A stretch of DNA of 64,000 nt, from positions 1-64,000 of the forward strand of contig NZ_BJYJ01000014.1 of assembly GCF_007991455.1 (NCBI RefSeq), in the 5' to 3' direction. The notes beneath the pieces are model-generated. The model worked only from the letters and a program-made list of their open reading frames with translations. It was not told the DNA's origin and did not search any database. A program made the position numbers and the translations under genes. Below are positions 8,222-16,591 of the stretch, in pieces (position 1 is the first letter of the stretch; each line of letters begins with the position of its first letter). This stretch comes from Chryseobacterium hagamense (GTDB lineage Bacteria; Bacteroidota; Bacteroidia; Flavobacteriales; Weeksellaceae).

Positions 8222-9466
8222 ATGGCCGCTTATACCAAAAAACAGAATATCCTGATTATTCTGCTTCTGATTTTTTCGTTTTCCTGCTCAAGAGAGGAGG
8301 AGGGTTTGTATGCTGAAAATGTAGAGCCTGTTTCAAATGATCATACTTATACAGGCCCTGTAGATTACCTTACCGATATCGGTACCATTAACATCAATGT
8401 TATGGCCAATGGAAATCATCCCGGAAGAAATGACCAGTCTTTTATTAAAAATATCAATGCACCCAATTTCGGATACTGCCATCCGGATGTCCAGTATTTT
8501 CCCAACGGATTCAACGGATACAGGTACTGGATGGTCTTTACACCGTATTTCGGTACCGTGGGAACCACCCAGGATTCCAAAAGATATGAGAATCCTACCA
8601 TTGTGGTTTCTAATGACGGTTTAAACTGGAGCCCGGCTACTTCAGCTCAGGGGCCGCTTCAAAGGACCCCATCAGTCAACGAAAGTCTTTCAGAAAAGAA
8701 AGACGAACCCAAACAGGGATTTTGGTCAGATGTAGACTGGACTTTTGAAAACGGCCGGTTTTCTCTGTATTACCGAGGAAGTTTTATCAAAGCAATGGCT
8801 TTTAAGAGCAGAGGGGCTAAAAGCCAGAATAATGTACGTAAAGGAGATAAAAATGCCCAGCGAACGATTGTAAGACAAACTTCTGCAGACGGAGTACATT
8901 GGGAACGTCTTGAGATAGCCTATACCAGCAACCTGCCGTATTCTCCTAAGGACAATCATATCATTTCCCCAAGTTTTGTCTATAACGGAAGCGGCTATGT
9001 AAGCTATGAAGTAGAAAATAATATCAGTCCGAATTTCCCTGGGAATGACCCTTCATATGTTATTAAAAGAACATCTGCCAACGGACTGGATTTTTCAAAT
9101 TTTAAGCAAAGCAAAGTTGTAAATTTTATCAATAAGCCCTGGGTTCAGGTAAACCCGGTGTTTGCTCCATGGCATATCCAGGCAACTTATGTAGATGGAT
9201 ACTATTTTTTATGCATCGCTGCCGGCGATGTTAAAAAATGTACTGCAGATACCCTTTACCTGGCATTCTCTAAAGATGGAGAAAACTTCAAGGTATTGCC
9301 TAAGCCTCTGGTGGAACATGATACCTACAGATCCTGTGTTTTTCCGATGACTACCACCAGTAATGCTATTAATTTCGGTGCTGTTATTGCCTATAAAACC
9401 GGAGTTTTTAAATACAGGGAATTCCAGTTAAGTAAGCAGAAAATAGACGATTGTCTTTCCAAATAG
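8222..9466 (+). CDS. Lipoprotein resembling a five-bladed beta-propeller glycosidase
   Basis: An SPII signal is clear: a hydrophobic stretch, then FSFSC with Cys22 as the lipidated residue, so the 414-residue product is a membrane-anchored lipoprotein. The body contains repeated blade-like units, each built from short aromatic strands and a DG turn: RYWMVFTPYFG, VVSNDGLNWSP, SADGVHWERL, ANGLDFSNF and AFSKDGENFKV. Acidic residues sit at blade starts (HPDVQYFP, SDVDWTF). This is the style of GH43/GH130-like hydrolases and related sugar-binding propellers; catalytic identity is inferred, not shown. It is 17 nt after cupin copy 1 and 7 nt before a GT2, so it is co-transcribed with glycan synthesis genes. 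That suggests trimming or binding of the exported glycan. Confidence 0.75.
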   Translation: MAAYTKKQNILIILLLIFSFSCSREEEGLYAENVEPVSNDHTYTGPVDYLTDIGTININVMANGNHPGRNDQSFIKNINAPNFGYCHPDVQYFPNGFNGYRYWMVFTPYFGTVGTTQDSKRYENPTIVVSNDGLNWSPATSAQGPLQRTPSVNESLSEKKDEPKQGFWSDVDWTFENGRFSLYYRGSFIKAMAFKSRGAKSQNNVRKGDKNAQRTIVRQTSADGVHWERLEIAYTSNLPYSPKDNHIISPSFVYNGSGYVSYEVENNISPNFPGNDPSYVIKRTSANGLDFSNFKQSKVVNFINKPWVQVNPVFAPWHIQATYVDGYYFLCIAAGDVKKCTADTLYLAFSKDGENFKVLPKPLVEHDTYRSCVFPMTTTSNAINFGAVIAYKTGVFKYREFQLSKQKIDDCLSK

Positions 9467-9473
9467 AAATGTA

Positions 9474-10508
9474 ATGAGCCCTGAGAAAAATAAAGTTCTT
9501 GTATCTGTTATTATACCGGTGTATAATGTCGAGAAATTTCTTTCAGAAACCATCGAAAGTGTTCTTGATCAGACTTTAACCGATTTTGAGCTTATTTTAA
9601 TCAATGACGGAAGTACGGATGGTTCTCCTGAGATATGCAGAGCATACCAAAAAAAAGACAGCCGGATCCGCTATTTTTCCCAGCACAATTCAGGGGTTTC
9701 CGTAGCAAGGAATTCTGGGCTTTCCCACGCAACGGGGGAATATGTATTTTTTATGGATTCCGATGATACCATCAACAAACAATTTATTGAAACATCGTAT
9801 AAAAGCGCAAAAGAACAGAATAGCGACTTTACCATTGTGGGAGACCACTATTGCCGGATGTTGCCGGATGTCTCAGCTTTGCCTACCTGTGCGCAATTCT
9901 TGCGCATGGAATTTTTGCAGCAGTATAAGGATGTTCGTTTTCCTGAAGATATTCAGCCCTGTGAAGACGGGTTGTTCTCGCATCGGTTGATTGCCCTTAC
10001 CGATAACATGGGTACCAATCGTTGTGGTATCTATCATTACAGGTCCCATGAAAATCAGAACAGTCTGAAAATTAATGAAAATACTGAAAAAATTATCCGG
10101 CAGATTCCCGACTGGTTTGAAATTTTAAAAGCATTCTATACCAAGTACGATTTATATAAAACCCATGCTCTGCATTTAGCTTTGTTTGTTGAGCACGAAC
10201 CTTTCGGGCTCAGGTATCTTAATACGCCCTTTACCAAAGAGCAGAAAGAACGGTTGTTTAAAATAATCAGAAATTTTGCTGATGAACATGTAATTCCTTA
10301 TCTCGGAAAAAAGGATTATTCAAAATTGAGCCTTCCGTTTATTTATTTTATCCAGTCAGGCCAATCTTCTGAATTTGATGAAAAACTCAGGAAATATCTG
10401 AAAAACAAAAGGTTTAATAAAAAGACCAGGCTTTTTTTTGCAAAGCTTATTCCTGTCGGTAAACTGCGTCGTGATCTACGGAAAGAAATAAACATCAAGT
10501 ATCCCTAA
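9474..10508 (+). CDS. Glycosyltransferase family 2
   Basis: A GT-A fold inverting glycosyltransferase of 344 residues. The N-terminal catalytic domain is textbook: SVIIPVYNVEKFL (11-23), LINDGSTDG (42-50), SGVSVARNSGL (73-83) and the metal-binding DSDD at 95-98. The C-terminal third is alpha-helical and basic, as in WcaA-type enzymes that add a hexose to a lipid- or polysaccharide-linked acceptor at the inner face of the membrane. No transmembrane helix is seen. The stop codon overlaps the next ATG (TAATG), so it is translationally coupled to the following GT4. The sugar is unknown. Confidence 0.93.
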   Translation: MSPEKNKVLVSVIIPVYNVEKFLSETIESVLDQTLTDFELILINDGSTDGSPEICRAYQKKDSRIRYFSQHNSGVSVARNSGLSHATGEYVFFMDSDDTINKQFIETSYKSAKEQNSDFTIVGDHYCRMLPDVSALPTCAQFLRMEFLQQYKDVRFPEDIQPCEDGLFSHRLIALTDNMGTNRCGIYHYRSHENQNSLKINENTEKIIRQIPDWFEILKAFYTKYDLYKTHALHLALFVEHEPFGLRYLNTPFTKEQKERLFKIIRNFADEHVIPYLGKKDYSKLSLPFIYFIQSGQSSEFDEKLRKYLKNKRFNKKTRLFFAKLIPVGKLRRDLRKEINIKYP

Positions 10509-11755
10509 TGAAAATTCTCCTGATTCAGCATCTTAACTTTCTTAACGGATCCGGCGGCACAGAAAAGATCTGTACTTTTTTAGCCAATGGCTTTGATCGG
10601 TTCGGGCATGAGGTAGAAATTGCAACATGCCAGGATATTGAAGGCAGGCCTGTTTTTCCTTTAAATGCCGGAATAAAAGTAACCAATATTTTTTCTGAAA
10701 ATATTCCTCAGACCAGACTGAAACCTCTTTTCAATTATAAGGGTTCCAATCCTTTGGAATGGATTAAATATAAAATCAGAAAGAAGGCAGCAAAAAAAGC
10801 AAATAAGGAGATTCTGAAAAAGATAGGTGGAGCTGAAGGACTGTTTAAACATAATCTCAGGATCCGGGCAGCAGCCTGGAGAGAATATATAGAATTGCAA
10901 CAGCCGGATATTATAATCACCATGTCTGTAAGCTCGGTATTGGAAATTACTTTTGAAAACGAATATCGTATTCCGATCATCAATTCGGTAAACGGAAGAC
11001 CGGATTACGATTATTCTGATATTCTCGGATACCGCAGCCCTTTTGAAATGGATGCATTAAAAAGTGCATACAAAAGTCTTGCGGGAATTCAGATTTTGTT
11101 TGAAAGTTACCGGGATTTCCTTCCGGAGACCTTTCGGGGAAAAATAAACGTGATTTCAAACCCGGTTCCCCAATTTAATGATAACGAAATTGTAAAACAC
11201 GAACACTTAAAACAGACGTACAAAATTATTAATGTCGCCACGTTAGCCAATCACTGTAAACAGCAGCACATGGCGATTGAGGCTTTTGCTGCAATTTCGG
11301 AAAAATATCCTGCGTGGGAACTGCACTTTTGGGGGGAAGGAAAAGATTTTAATTTTTTAAACAATACAATAAAAAAGCTCCATCTGCAGGATAAGATATT
11401 TTTGAATGGTTTCACCGATGATCCTGTTTCAAAGCTTAAAGAATCCGATATCTTTATTTTCCCAAGTAAATATGAAGGGTTTGGTTTAGCCTTAGCAGAA
11501 GGAATGTCACTTGGACTTCCTGCTTTGGGTTTTGCTGCTTGTTCCGGAGTCAATGAATTAATAAAGCATAATGTGAGCGGCTTTCTTGCAAACGATGTGG
11601 AGGAATTAACACGGTATCTTGAACAATTGATGGAAGATCCAAATTTGAGATCAAAAATGGGAAAGAACGGACATTCTGAAATGATTGGATTTAATCCTGA
11701 AAAAATTCTGAACCAGTGGAATTTATTTTTGGGTGAATGCAGAAGGCTCTGTTAA
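10508..11755 (+). CDS. Glycosyltransferase family 4
   Basis: A GT-B fold retaining glycosyltransferase of 415 residues. The N-terminal Rossmann half begins MKILLIQHLNFLNGSGGTEK, including the glycine-rich acceptor loop. The C-terminal half has the donor-binding E-x7-E motif in KYEGFGLALAEGMSLGLP around residue 322. It is the last gene of the cupin-1 cassette; a 241-nt gap follows before the second cupin. A role in adding a sugar to a growing surface glycan is inferred from family and context. Its bases are noticeably AT-richer than those of neighbouring housekeeping genes such as accA, consistent with an acquired module. Confidence 0.92.
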   Translation: MKILLIQHLNFLNGSGGTEKICTFLANGFDRFGHEVEIATCQDIEGRPVFPLNAGIKVTNIFSENIPQTRLKPLFNYKGSNPLEWIKYKIRKKAAKKANKEILKKIGGAEGLFKHNLRIRAAAWREYIELQQPDIIITMSVSSVLEITFENEYRIPIINSVNGRPDYDYSDILGYRSPFEMDALKSAYKSLAGIQILFESYRDFLPETFRGKINVISNPVPQFNDNEIVKHEHLKQTYKIINVATLANHCKQQHMAIEAFAAISEKYPAWELHFWGEGKDFNFLNNTIKKLHLQDKIFLNGFTDDPVSKLKESDIFIFPSKYEGFGLALAEGMSLGLPALGFAACSGVNELIKHNVSGFLANDVEELTRYLEQLMEDPNLRSKMGKNGHSEMIGFNPEKILNQWNLFLGECRRLC

Positions 11756-11970
11756 TCACTAAAAAAGAGGAGAAAATATTTAATATTCCTCCCATTTTTA
11801 AAATAGTAGGTTCTTAATTCTCAATACGTATAAAATGTTATTTTCCACGCTTCATATAATTCAGGCATTTATATTACGATTAATCCTTTTTTAAAGGATT
11901 TAATAGCAGTGAAAAATTGTCCTCTTTTCATTTCTGGCCTTTTATTCACCGGTTATTATGGAAATTAATT

Positions 11971-11978
11971 TACTTTTG
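11971..11978 (+). promoter_or_regulatory. TAnnTTTG -7 element of cupin copy 2
   Basis: TACTTTTG, 18 bases upstream of the ATG, embedded in the same sequence context as the promoter of copy 1. It makes the second glycosyltransferase cassette a separate transcription unit. Confidence 0.65.
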
Positions 11979-11996
11979 TAGTGTTAACTATAGAAT

Positions 11997-12341
11997 ATGT
12001 TGGAAATCGGAGAAAGACCCTGGGGCAAATATTTTGTTTTGGCAGATGAGCCGAATTACAAATTAAAAAGGATTGAAGTAAACCCGGAGCAGAAATTATC
12101 TTACCAGTACCACCACAAAAGACAGGAGCAGTGGACGGTTATCAAAGGGCATGCCACTGTGGTTCTGGATGATCAGGAAATCAGCCTGAATTACGGCGAA
12201 AGCATTTTCATTCCGCTGGGCGCAAAGCACCGGATGATGAATCTTTCAGATAAGCCGGTTGTTTTTATCGAGGTACAGACCGGGACTTATTTTGGAGAGG
12301 ACGATATCGTAAGGCTGGAAGACGAATATGACCGAGTATAA
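11997..12341 (+). CDS. Stand-alone cupin of the phosphomannose isomerase II type (copy 2, motif altered)
   Basis: A 114-residue paralogue of the 7860 gene, identical except at three residues: Gly31 to Glu, Glu50 to Lys and Gln114 to Val. The first two fall inside cupin motif 1, and Gly31 is the first conserved glycine of that motif. The retained metal ligands (His39, Glu44, His78) argue that it still folds and binds metal, but its activity may differ. It leads the second cassette: a GT2-like gene 11 nt downstream, then two further transferases with a 1-nt overlap and an 8-nt gap. A sugar-phosphate isomerase-like role is inferred as for copy 1. Confidence 0.87.
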   Translation: MLEIGERPWGKYFVLADEPNYKLKRIEVNPEQKLSYQYHHKRQEQWTVIKGHATVVLDDQEISLNYGESIFIPLGAKHRMMNLSDKPVVFIEVQTGTYFGEDDIVRLEDEYDRV

Positions 12342-12352
12342 AACAAGGATTT

Positions 12353-13531
12353 ATGCAAAATGATATTTCCTTTTTAATAGGATTAAAGAATAACTTAGAA
12401 TATACCCGCTTTTTTTATGATCACGTCAGGAAGATATACTCTGAGGTAGAAATCGTTTTTGTGAGCTATGGCAGTACAGACGGTACCCATCAGTGGCTGG
12501 ATCAGCTGGATGATCCTTTTCTTAAATATTTTTATGCTGAAGAATCCAGAACATTATCGGATACCTATAATAAAGCCATAGAGATTGCTACAAAAAATAA
12601 GGTGTGTTTTCTTCATAATGATATGGTCCTAGGCAAATTCTTCTTAGACTATTTATCCAAAGACATGGCTGAAAATGACCTTAATTTCTATAAAGTTATT
12701 GAACCTCCGGTTTTTACAGGGGACGTCCGCGACTGGAAAGAAACCCGTGATTTTGGAAGCGATATCCATTCGTTTGATTTTCAGCGATTTTTCGATTTTG
12801 AAGAAACCTATATTTCTGAAAGAGCAGAACCTGCCGGCGAAACGGCTCATACTTCATTCTTCTTATGCGTTCGTAGGGATGTGCTGCTCGAAATAGGAGG
12901 TTTGGATAATCTTTTTAGTCCTATGTTTTGTGAAGATGACGATTTAATTATCCGGCTCAGGTTATTGGGACTGAAAACAATCCAGCTCCATCGTGCCATG
13001 GTATATCATTTTGTGAGTAAGACATCAAGGTTTTCAGAGGAGTATGAAAATAAGACGAATGCCATTGAGTTGAATTCCCAAAGAAATTTTATAAGAAAGT
13101 GGGGCGTAAGCAATGGGCGGACATTACCGGTGAAATATGATATCGGGATTATCATAAAAAGCGGAAATATACACAGTCTATACCAGCTGGAGCATCTTGC
13201 GAATACAATTTATACCGATTTTCCGTTTGAAGATTATATTGTAAAAGAACAGGCCAATACCAAATATGACTTGCGGGAAAGGATAAAACCTATTTCCGGA
13301 CTTCAGAAGCACGATATACTCATCCATATTAACGGAAAGGCCATTAATCAGAAAACAATTAATATGATGGAAAACATTGCCCAGCTTATTCTTGAAAGCA
13401 AAAGCAAATATATCAATCCTGCTGTTTTTCAGAAGTTATTCTTAAAAATATTCAAGCCTTACAGACCGCTCATCTTCTTCAAGGAAGCTCCGAGAAAGGA
13501 AAAATTACTGATCTATAAAGAACTGTTTTAA
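12353..13531 (+). CDS. Glycosyltransferase, GT2-like with a long C-terminal extension
   Basis: A 392-residue protein with a GT-A fold in its first 200 residues: SFLIGLKNNLEYT at the start, VSYGSTDGTHQWL for the nucleotide loop, FLHNDMVLG in place of the usual DxD strand, and SPMFCEDDDLIIRLRLLG as the acceptor/base region (EDDD). The C-terminal 150 residues do not match a family I know; they are basic and aromatic and contain no membrane segment. It starts 11 nt after cupin copy 2 and overlaps the next gene by one base (TAATG). It probably transfers a sugar to a surface glycan; the non-standard DxD leaves donor and metal use open. Confidence 0.82.
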   Translation: MQNDISFLIGLKNNLEYTRFFYDHVRKIYSEVEIVFVSYGSTDGTHQWLDQLDDPFLKYFYAEESRTLSDTYNKAIEIATKNKVCFLHNDMVLGKFFLDYLSKDMAENDLNFYKVIEPPVFTGDVRDWKETRDFGSDIHSFDFQRFFDFEETYISERAEPAGETAHTSFFLCVRRDVLLEIGGLDNLFSPMFCEDDDLIIRLRLLGLKTIQLHRAMVYHFVSKTSRFSEEYENKTNAIELNSQRNFIRKWGVSNGRTLPVKYDIGIIIKSGNIHSLYQLEHLANTIYTDFPFEDYIVKEQANTKYDLRERIKPISGLQKHDILIHINGKAINQKTINMMENIAQLILESKSKYINPAVFQKLFLKIFKPYRPLIFFKEAPRKEKLLIYKELF

Positions 13532-14184
13532 TGAAAATATTAAGGGATTTATTACCATTGCCTACCATTTCATACGGTATTACCGTTAATAATGAAGCGG
13601 AAGAAATCACCAGGCTGCTGGAGGTTTTGTTGCCATTAGTCAGTAAAAAAGATGAAGTTATCGTTCTGCAGGATACGACGCATAAAGATGAAAATGTATC
13701 CAAAATTCTCGATGGGTACGGGAATAAGATCATACGGGTAGAGGCAAAGCTTAATGGTGACTTCGCTGCTTTTAAAAACAATCTGATCAAAACGGCGTCA
13801 AAAGATTACCTTTTTCAGATCGATGCGGACGAAGTGCCCAAACCATCACTAATCCGTAAAATAAAATTTTTTCTGTTCAAAAAGAAGAAATACGATGTCT
13901 TTATGGTTCCACGGATCAATATCGTGAACGGAATAACCGAGGACCACATAAAAAAATGGAACTGGAGCCTCAATAAAGACGGATATATCAATTTCCCTGA
14001 TGCTCAGGACCGTATATTTAAATTAAACCAAGGAATAAAGTGGGAAAATAAGGTGCATGAGAAGCTTTGTAATTATCAGCAGAAAATAGCGTTGCCCATT
14101 TCTGATTTTTCAATGTGCCTTCTGCATATAAAGGAAATACAAAGACAGGAGCAGCAAAATTCATTTTATGACACCATTCAGTAA
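13531..14184 (+). CDS. Short glycosyltransferase family 2 protein
   Basis: 217 residues, about the size of a bare GT-A catalytic domain. Visible motifs are SYGITVNNEAEEI at the start, FQIDADEVPKPSL as the DxD-type metal site, and RIFKLNQGIKWENKVHEKL near the end. The last resembles the conserved W-x-x-x-V-H-E segment of small GT2 enzymes. No frameshift is evident, so its shortness seems genuine. It is coupled by TAATG to the gene before, and the next gene starts 8 nt after its stop. Confidence 0.85.
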   Translation: MKILRDLLPLPTISYGITVNNEAEEITRLLEVLLPLVSKKDEVIVLQDTTHKDENVSKILDGYGNKIIRVEAKLNGDFAAFKNNLIKTASKDYLFQIDADEVPKPSLIRKIKFFLFKKKKYDVFMVPRINIVNGITEDHIKKWNWSLNKDGYINFPDAQDRIFKLNQGIKWENKVHEKLCNYQQKIALPISDFSMCLLHIKEIQRQEQQNSFYDTIQ

Positions 14185-14191
14185 CGAGCGT

Positions 14192-15418
14192 ATGAATAAC
14201 AAAATCATCCTGGATGCAGACGTCATTGCGGATTTCTATAAGGATAACAGGACCGGTATTTTCAGGGTTACCTTTGAACTGTTTAAAGAATTAAGCGGAC
14301 ATAAAGATATTCAAACCTTTTATTCCCATTTAGCTCTTTTTAATGGAGAAACATCGGTTCAGGAACTGGATGATTTTTTTATTCATAATAATATCAGGAT
14401 TCAGGCGGTAAACAATAGAGAGAGAAGGACCTTTCTTCCCTTCCGGAAAGAAAAGCTGTTCAGGTATTTATATAAAAAAATAGGCGTTTATAATTATAAA
14501 AATACTCATCATCAGGTATTATTTGAGGGAGCTGAGATCTTTCATTCTTTTTATTATCCCATCAACAATGATATAAAGCAATATCCGCATTTAAAGAAAG
14601 TAATTACTGTTCACGACCTTATTCCGATCTTATTCCCTGATTTACATTTTACGGCAGAGCTGATAAAGGAAATCATTAAAAGCATCGGCACCGATGGTTT
14701 TGCGGTATGTGTATCGGAAAGCACAAAAAGGGATCTGTTAACCTATGCCCCATATCTTAATCCGGATCATGTTTTTGTGAATCATCTGGCAGCCTCAAAA
14801 GAACTTTTTTATGTCTGCCGGGATAAAGAAAAGTTTTCAAAAATGAGAAAGAAATATCATCTTCCTGAAAAGTATTTTTTAAGTCTGGGTACTCTGGAAC
14901 CGAGAAAAAATGTTGATCACGTCATAAGGGTTTTTTTAAAACTGGTCAGGGAGCATGAAATTTCAGACATGAGCCTGGTATTGGTAGGCGCAAAGGGATG
15001 GAATTTTGATAAGATTTTTGATGAATACGAAAGTGCACAGGAACTGAAGGACAAGATTGTTTTCACTGGAAAAGTCCCTGATGAAGATCTGGCCAGTCTG
15101 TACAGTAATGCTCATTCTTTCTACTATATGTCGCTTTACGAGGGATTTGGATTACCACCGCTGGAAGCGATGCAGTGCGGTGTTCCTGCCGTTACATCGA
15201 ATACGTCCTCATTGCCGGAAGTGGTGGAGGACGGAGGGATTATGCTGGACCCTAAAGATGAAGAGGCTTTGTACAGGACCATGTTGCGTTTATATCAGGA
15301 TGAGGATCTCAGAATGTATTATGCTGAAAAGGGATTAAAACAGTCTGAAAAGTTTTCATGGAAACTGAGTGCGGAAAGACAGGTCGCTATCTACAAAAAG
15401 ATCCTGGACAACCGTTAA
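14192..15418 (+). CDS. Glycosyltransferase family 4 (mannosyltransferase-like)
   Basis: A retaining GT-B enzyme. The ATG at 14192 (MNNKIILDADVIAD) is preferred: it lies 8 nt after the preceding stop, whereas the alternative ATG at 14168 lies inside the preceding gene and adds an unconserved-looking peptide. The 408-residue protein has an N-terminal acceptor domain (RTGIFRVTFELF), the linker KYFLSLGTLEPRKNVDHV typical of WbaZ/mannosyltransferase-type GT4s, and the donor site LYEGFGLPPLEAMQCGVP with Glu317 in the E-x7-E motif. It is the last gene of the cupin-2 cassette and ends convergent with the leftward array. Confidence 0.92.
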   Translation: MNNKIILDADVIADFYKDNRTGIFRVTFELFKELSGHKDIQTFYSHLALFNGETSVQELDDFFIHNNIRIQAVNNRERRTFLPFRKEKLFRYLYKKIGVYNYKNTHHQVLFEGAEIFHSFYYPINNDIKQYPHLKKVITVHDLIPILFPDLHFTAELIKEIIKSIGTDGFAVCVSESTKRDLLTYAPYLNPDHVFVNHLAASKELFYVCRDKEKFSKMRKKYHLPEKYFLSLGTLEPRKNVDHVIRVFLKLVREHEISDMSLVLVGAKGWNFDKIFDEYESAQELKDKIVFTGKVPDEDLASLYSNAHSFYYMSLYEGFGLPPLEAMQCGVPAVTSNTSSLPEVVEDGGIMLDPKDEEALYRTMLRLYQDEDLRMYYAEKGLKQSEKFSWKLSAERQVAIYKKILDNR

Positions 15419-15446
15419 TAACAGGAATATTGTTCGCTTACGGTTG
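15409..15446. repeat. Imperfect hairpin at the junction of the two convergent glycan arrays
   Basis: Seven-base arms CAACCGT and ACGGTTG enclose a nested AACA/TGTT pairing. There is no long T run, so it is a weak candidate for a terminator serving both arrays. Confidence 0.35.
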
Positions 15447-15454
15447 AGGTTTGA

Positions 15455-16591
15455 TCAGATTAAAATATTTTTCCATTTTTCAACAGCCTTTTCTTCCGAA
15501 AAATGATCCATAAAATAGGCTTCCGCTTCACGTTTTAATTTCGCATAATATTCTTCGCTCTGCAGTAAAGACAATAGGTGGTCTCTGAATCCTTCAGGGG
15601 AATTGCCGATCAGGCATCCATTTTTTGTTTTGGAAGAAAAACCGTCAACCGCTCTTTCGGTCCCGACAACAGGAAGCCCATACGAAAGGGCCTCAATGAC
15701 TTTTATTTTGATGCCTGTGCCTTCCAGCATCGGACAAATGGCAATTCCGGATTGATGATAGTATTGCTCCAAATTTTCTGCAAATTCCAGTAAGGTAACA
15801 TTTTTCATTTCTTCAAGATGCCTGCAGATTCTTCCGATAATGATGATATTGATATTTTCCGGTAACAGCGGATATACATTTTTGAAAAACCACTGCATGG
15901 ATTGTCTATTGAAATAATTTTCAGAACCGACAAAGATTAAATCGTACTTTTTCTCCGAATGAGTATTGAAGTGAGAAAAAAAAGAAGGTGGAATATTAAT
16001 GACTTTATCTTCTAAAAACCGGTTAAAGACAATATACTCATCTTCAGAAATGGTAATGACTTTATCAAACTTTGAAAGATTATTGATTTCTTCACTGAAT
16101 CTTTTTCCGATGTCCAGCTTTTTATTTTTATAAAATTCGTTCAGAGTAATCCAGTCGTGGGTATCTATGATTTTCAGGGTGTTTTTCATAGCATCATGAT
16201 CAATTAACCCCGTCCAGAATTCATAATTGATGATGACAGCATCATATTTTTTGGCAAGAAATAAATTAACGAATTCTTTTTTTGCAAAAGCAGTCAGTGC
16301 CGCATTATATTCATTGGGCTTCTGATACATCTTGGAAAGCTTATGTTCCCAGTAATCGCGGGATGTCTTATTTTTAGGGGGTTGCCGGCGGATCAGGAAT
16401 AAATTGTCGACAATAGCAGGATCAACAGCCGTGGAATCTTTCTGCTCATCATAAATATCTTTCACCCCAACCAAATCAATACGATGTCCCAGTTTTTTTA
16501 AAATCGTAAGGGTGGTTTTGGCCCGCGTTACATTTCCGGCTCTGTTCGAGAACGGGTTTTCCGGGAAAAAAAATAAAATCTTTTTTGACAT
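15455..16591 (-). CDS. Glycosyltransferase, GT-B fold (GT4 / Glyco_trans_1 type)
   Basis: 378 residues. The N terminus is a Rossmann half (KKILFFFPENPFSNRAGNVT) with the glycine-poor loop seen in some sugar transferases. The C-terminal half has DLIFVGSENYFNRQSMQWF and the donor-site segment PMLEGTGIKIKVIEALSYGLP, matching the E-x7-E pattern of GT4-like enzymes. It is the last gene of the leftward array, and its start abuts the stop of the preceding gene with no gap. The acceptor is unknown; a cytoplasmic role in surface glycan assembly is inferred from context. Confidence 0.86.
   Translation of the reverse strand: MSKKILFFFPENPFSNRAGNVTRAKTTLTILKKLGHRIDLVGVKDIYDEQKDSTAVDPAIVDNLFLIRRQPPKNKTSRDYWEHKLSKMYQKPNEYNAALTAFAKKEFVNLFLAKKYDAVIINYEFWTGLIDHDAMKNTLKIIDTHDWITLNEFYKNKKLDIGKRFSEEINNLSKFDKVITISEDEYIVFNRFLEDKVINIPPSFFSHFNTHSEKKYDLIFVGSENYFNRQSMQWFFKNVYPLLPENINIIIIGRICRHLEEMKNVTLLEFAENLEQYYHQSGIAICPMLEGTGIKIKVIEALSYGLPVVGTERAVDGFSSKTKNGCLIGNSPEGFRDHLLSLLQSEEYYAKLKREAEAYFMDHFSEEKAVEKWKNILI

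Larger units (their letters stand above)
11952..12341 (+). repeat. Second copy of a promoter-plus-cupin duplication (first copy 7813-8204)
   Basis: The promoter, leader and whole cupin ORF recur about 4.14 kb apart in direct orientation. By eye about 20 of 345 coding bases differ, nearly all at silent third positions. The copies flank the lipoprotein, GT2 and GT4 genes. Confidence 0.9.

Noticed and set aside
14168..14191. Upstream ATG for the GT4 at 14192
   Set aside because: It lies within the coding sequence of the preceding gene; the 14192 start leaves the usual short gap.
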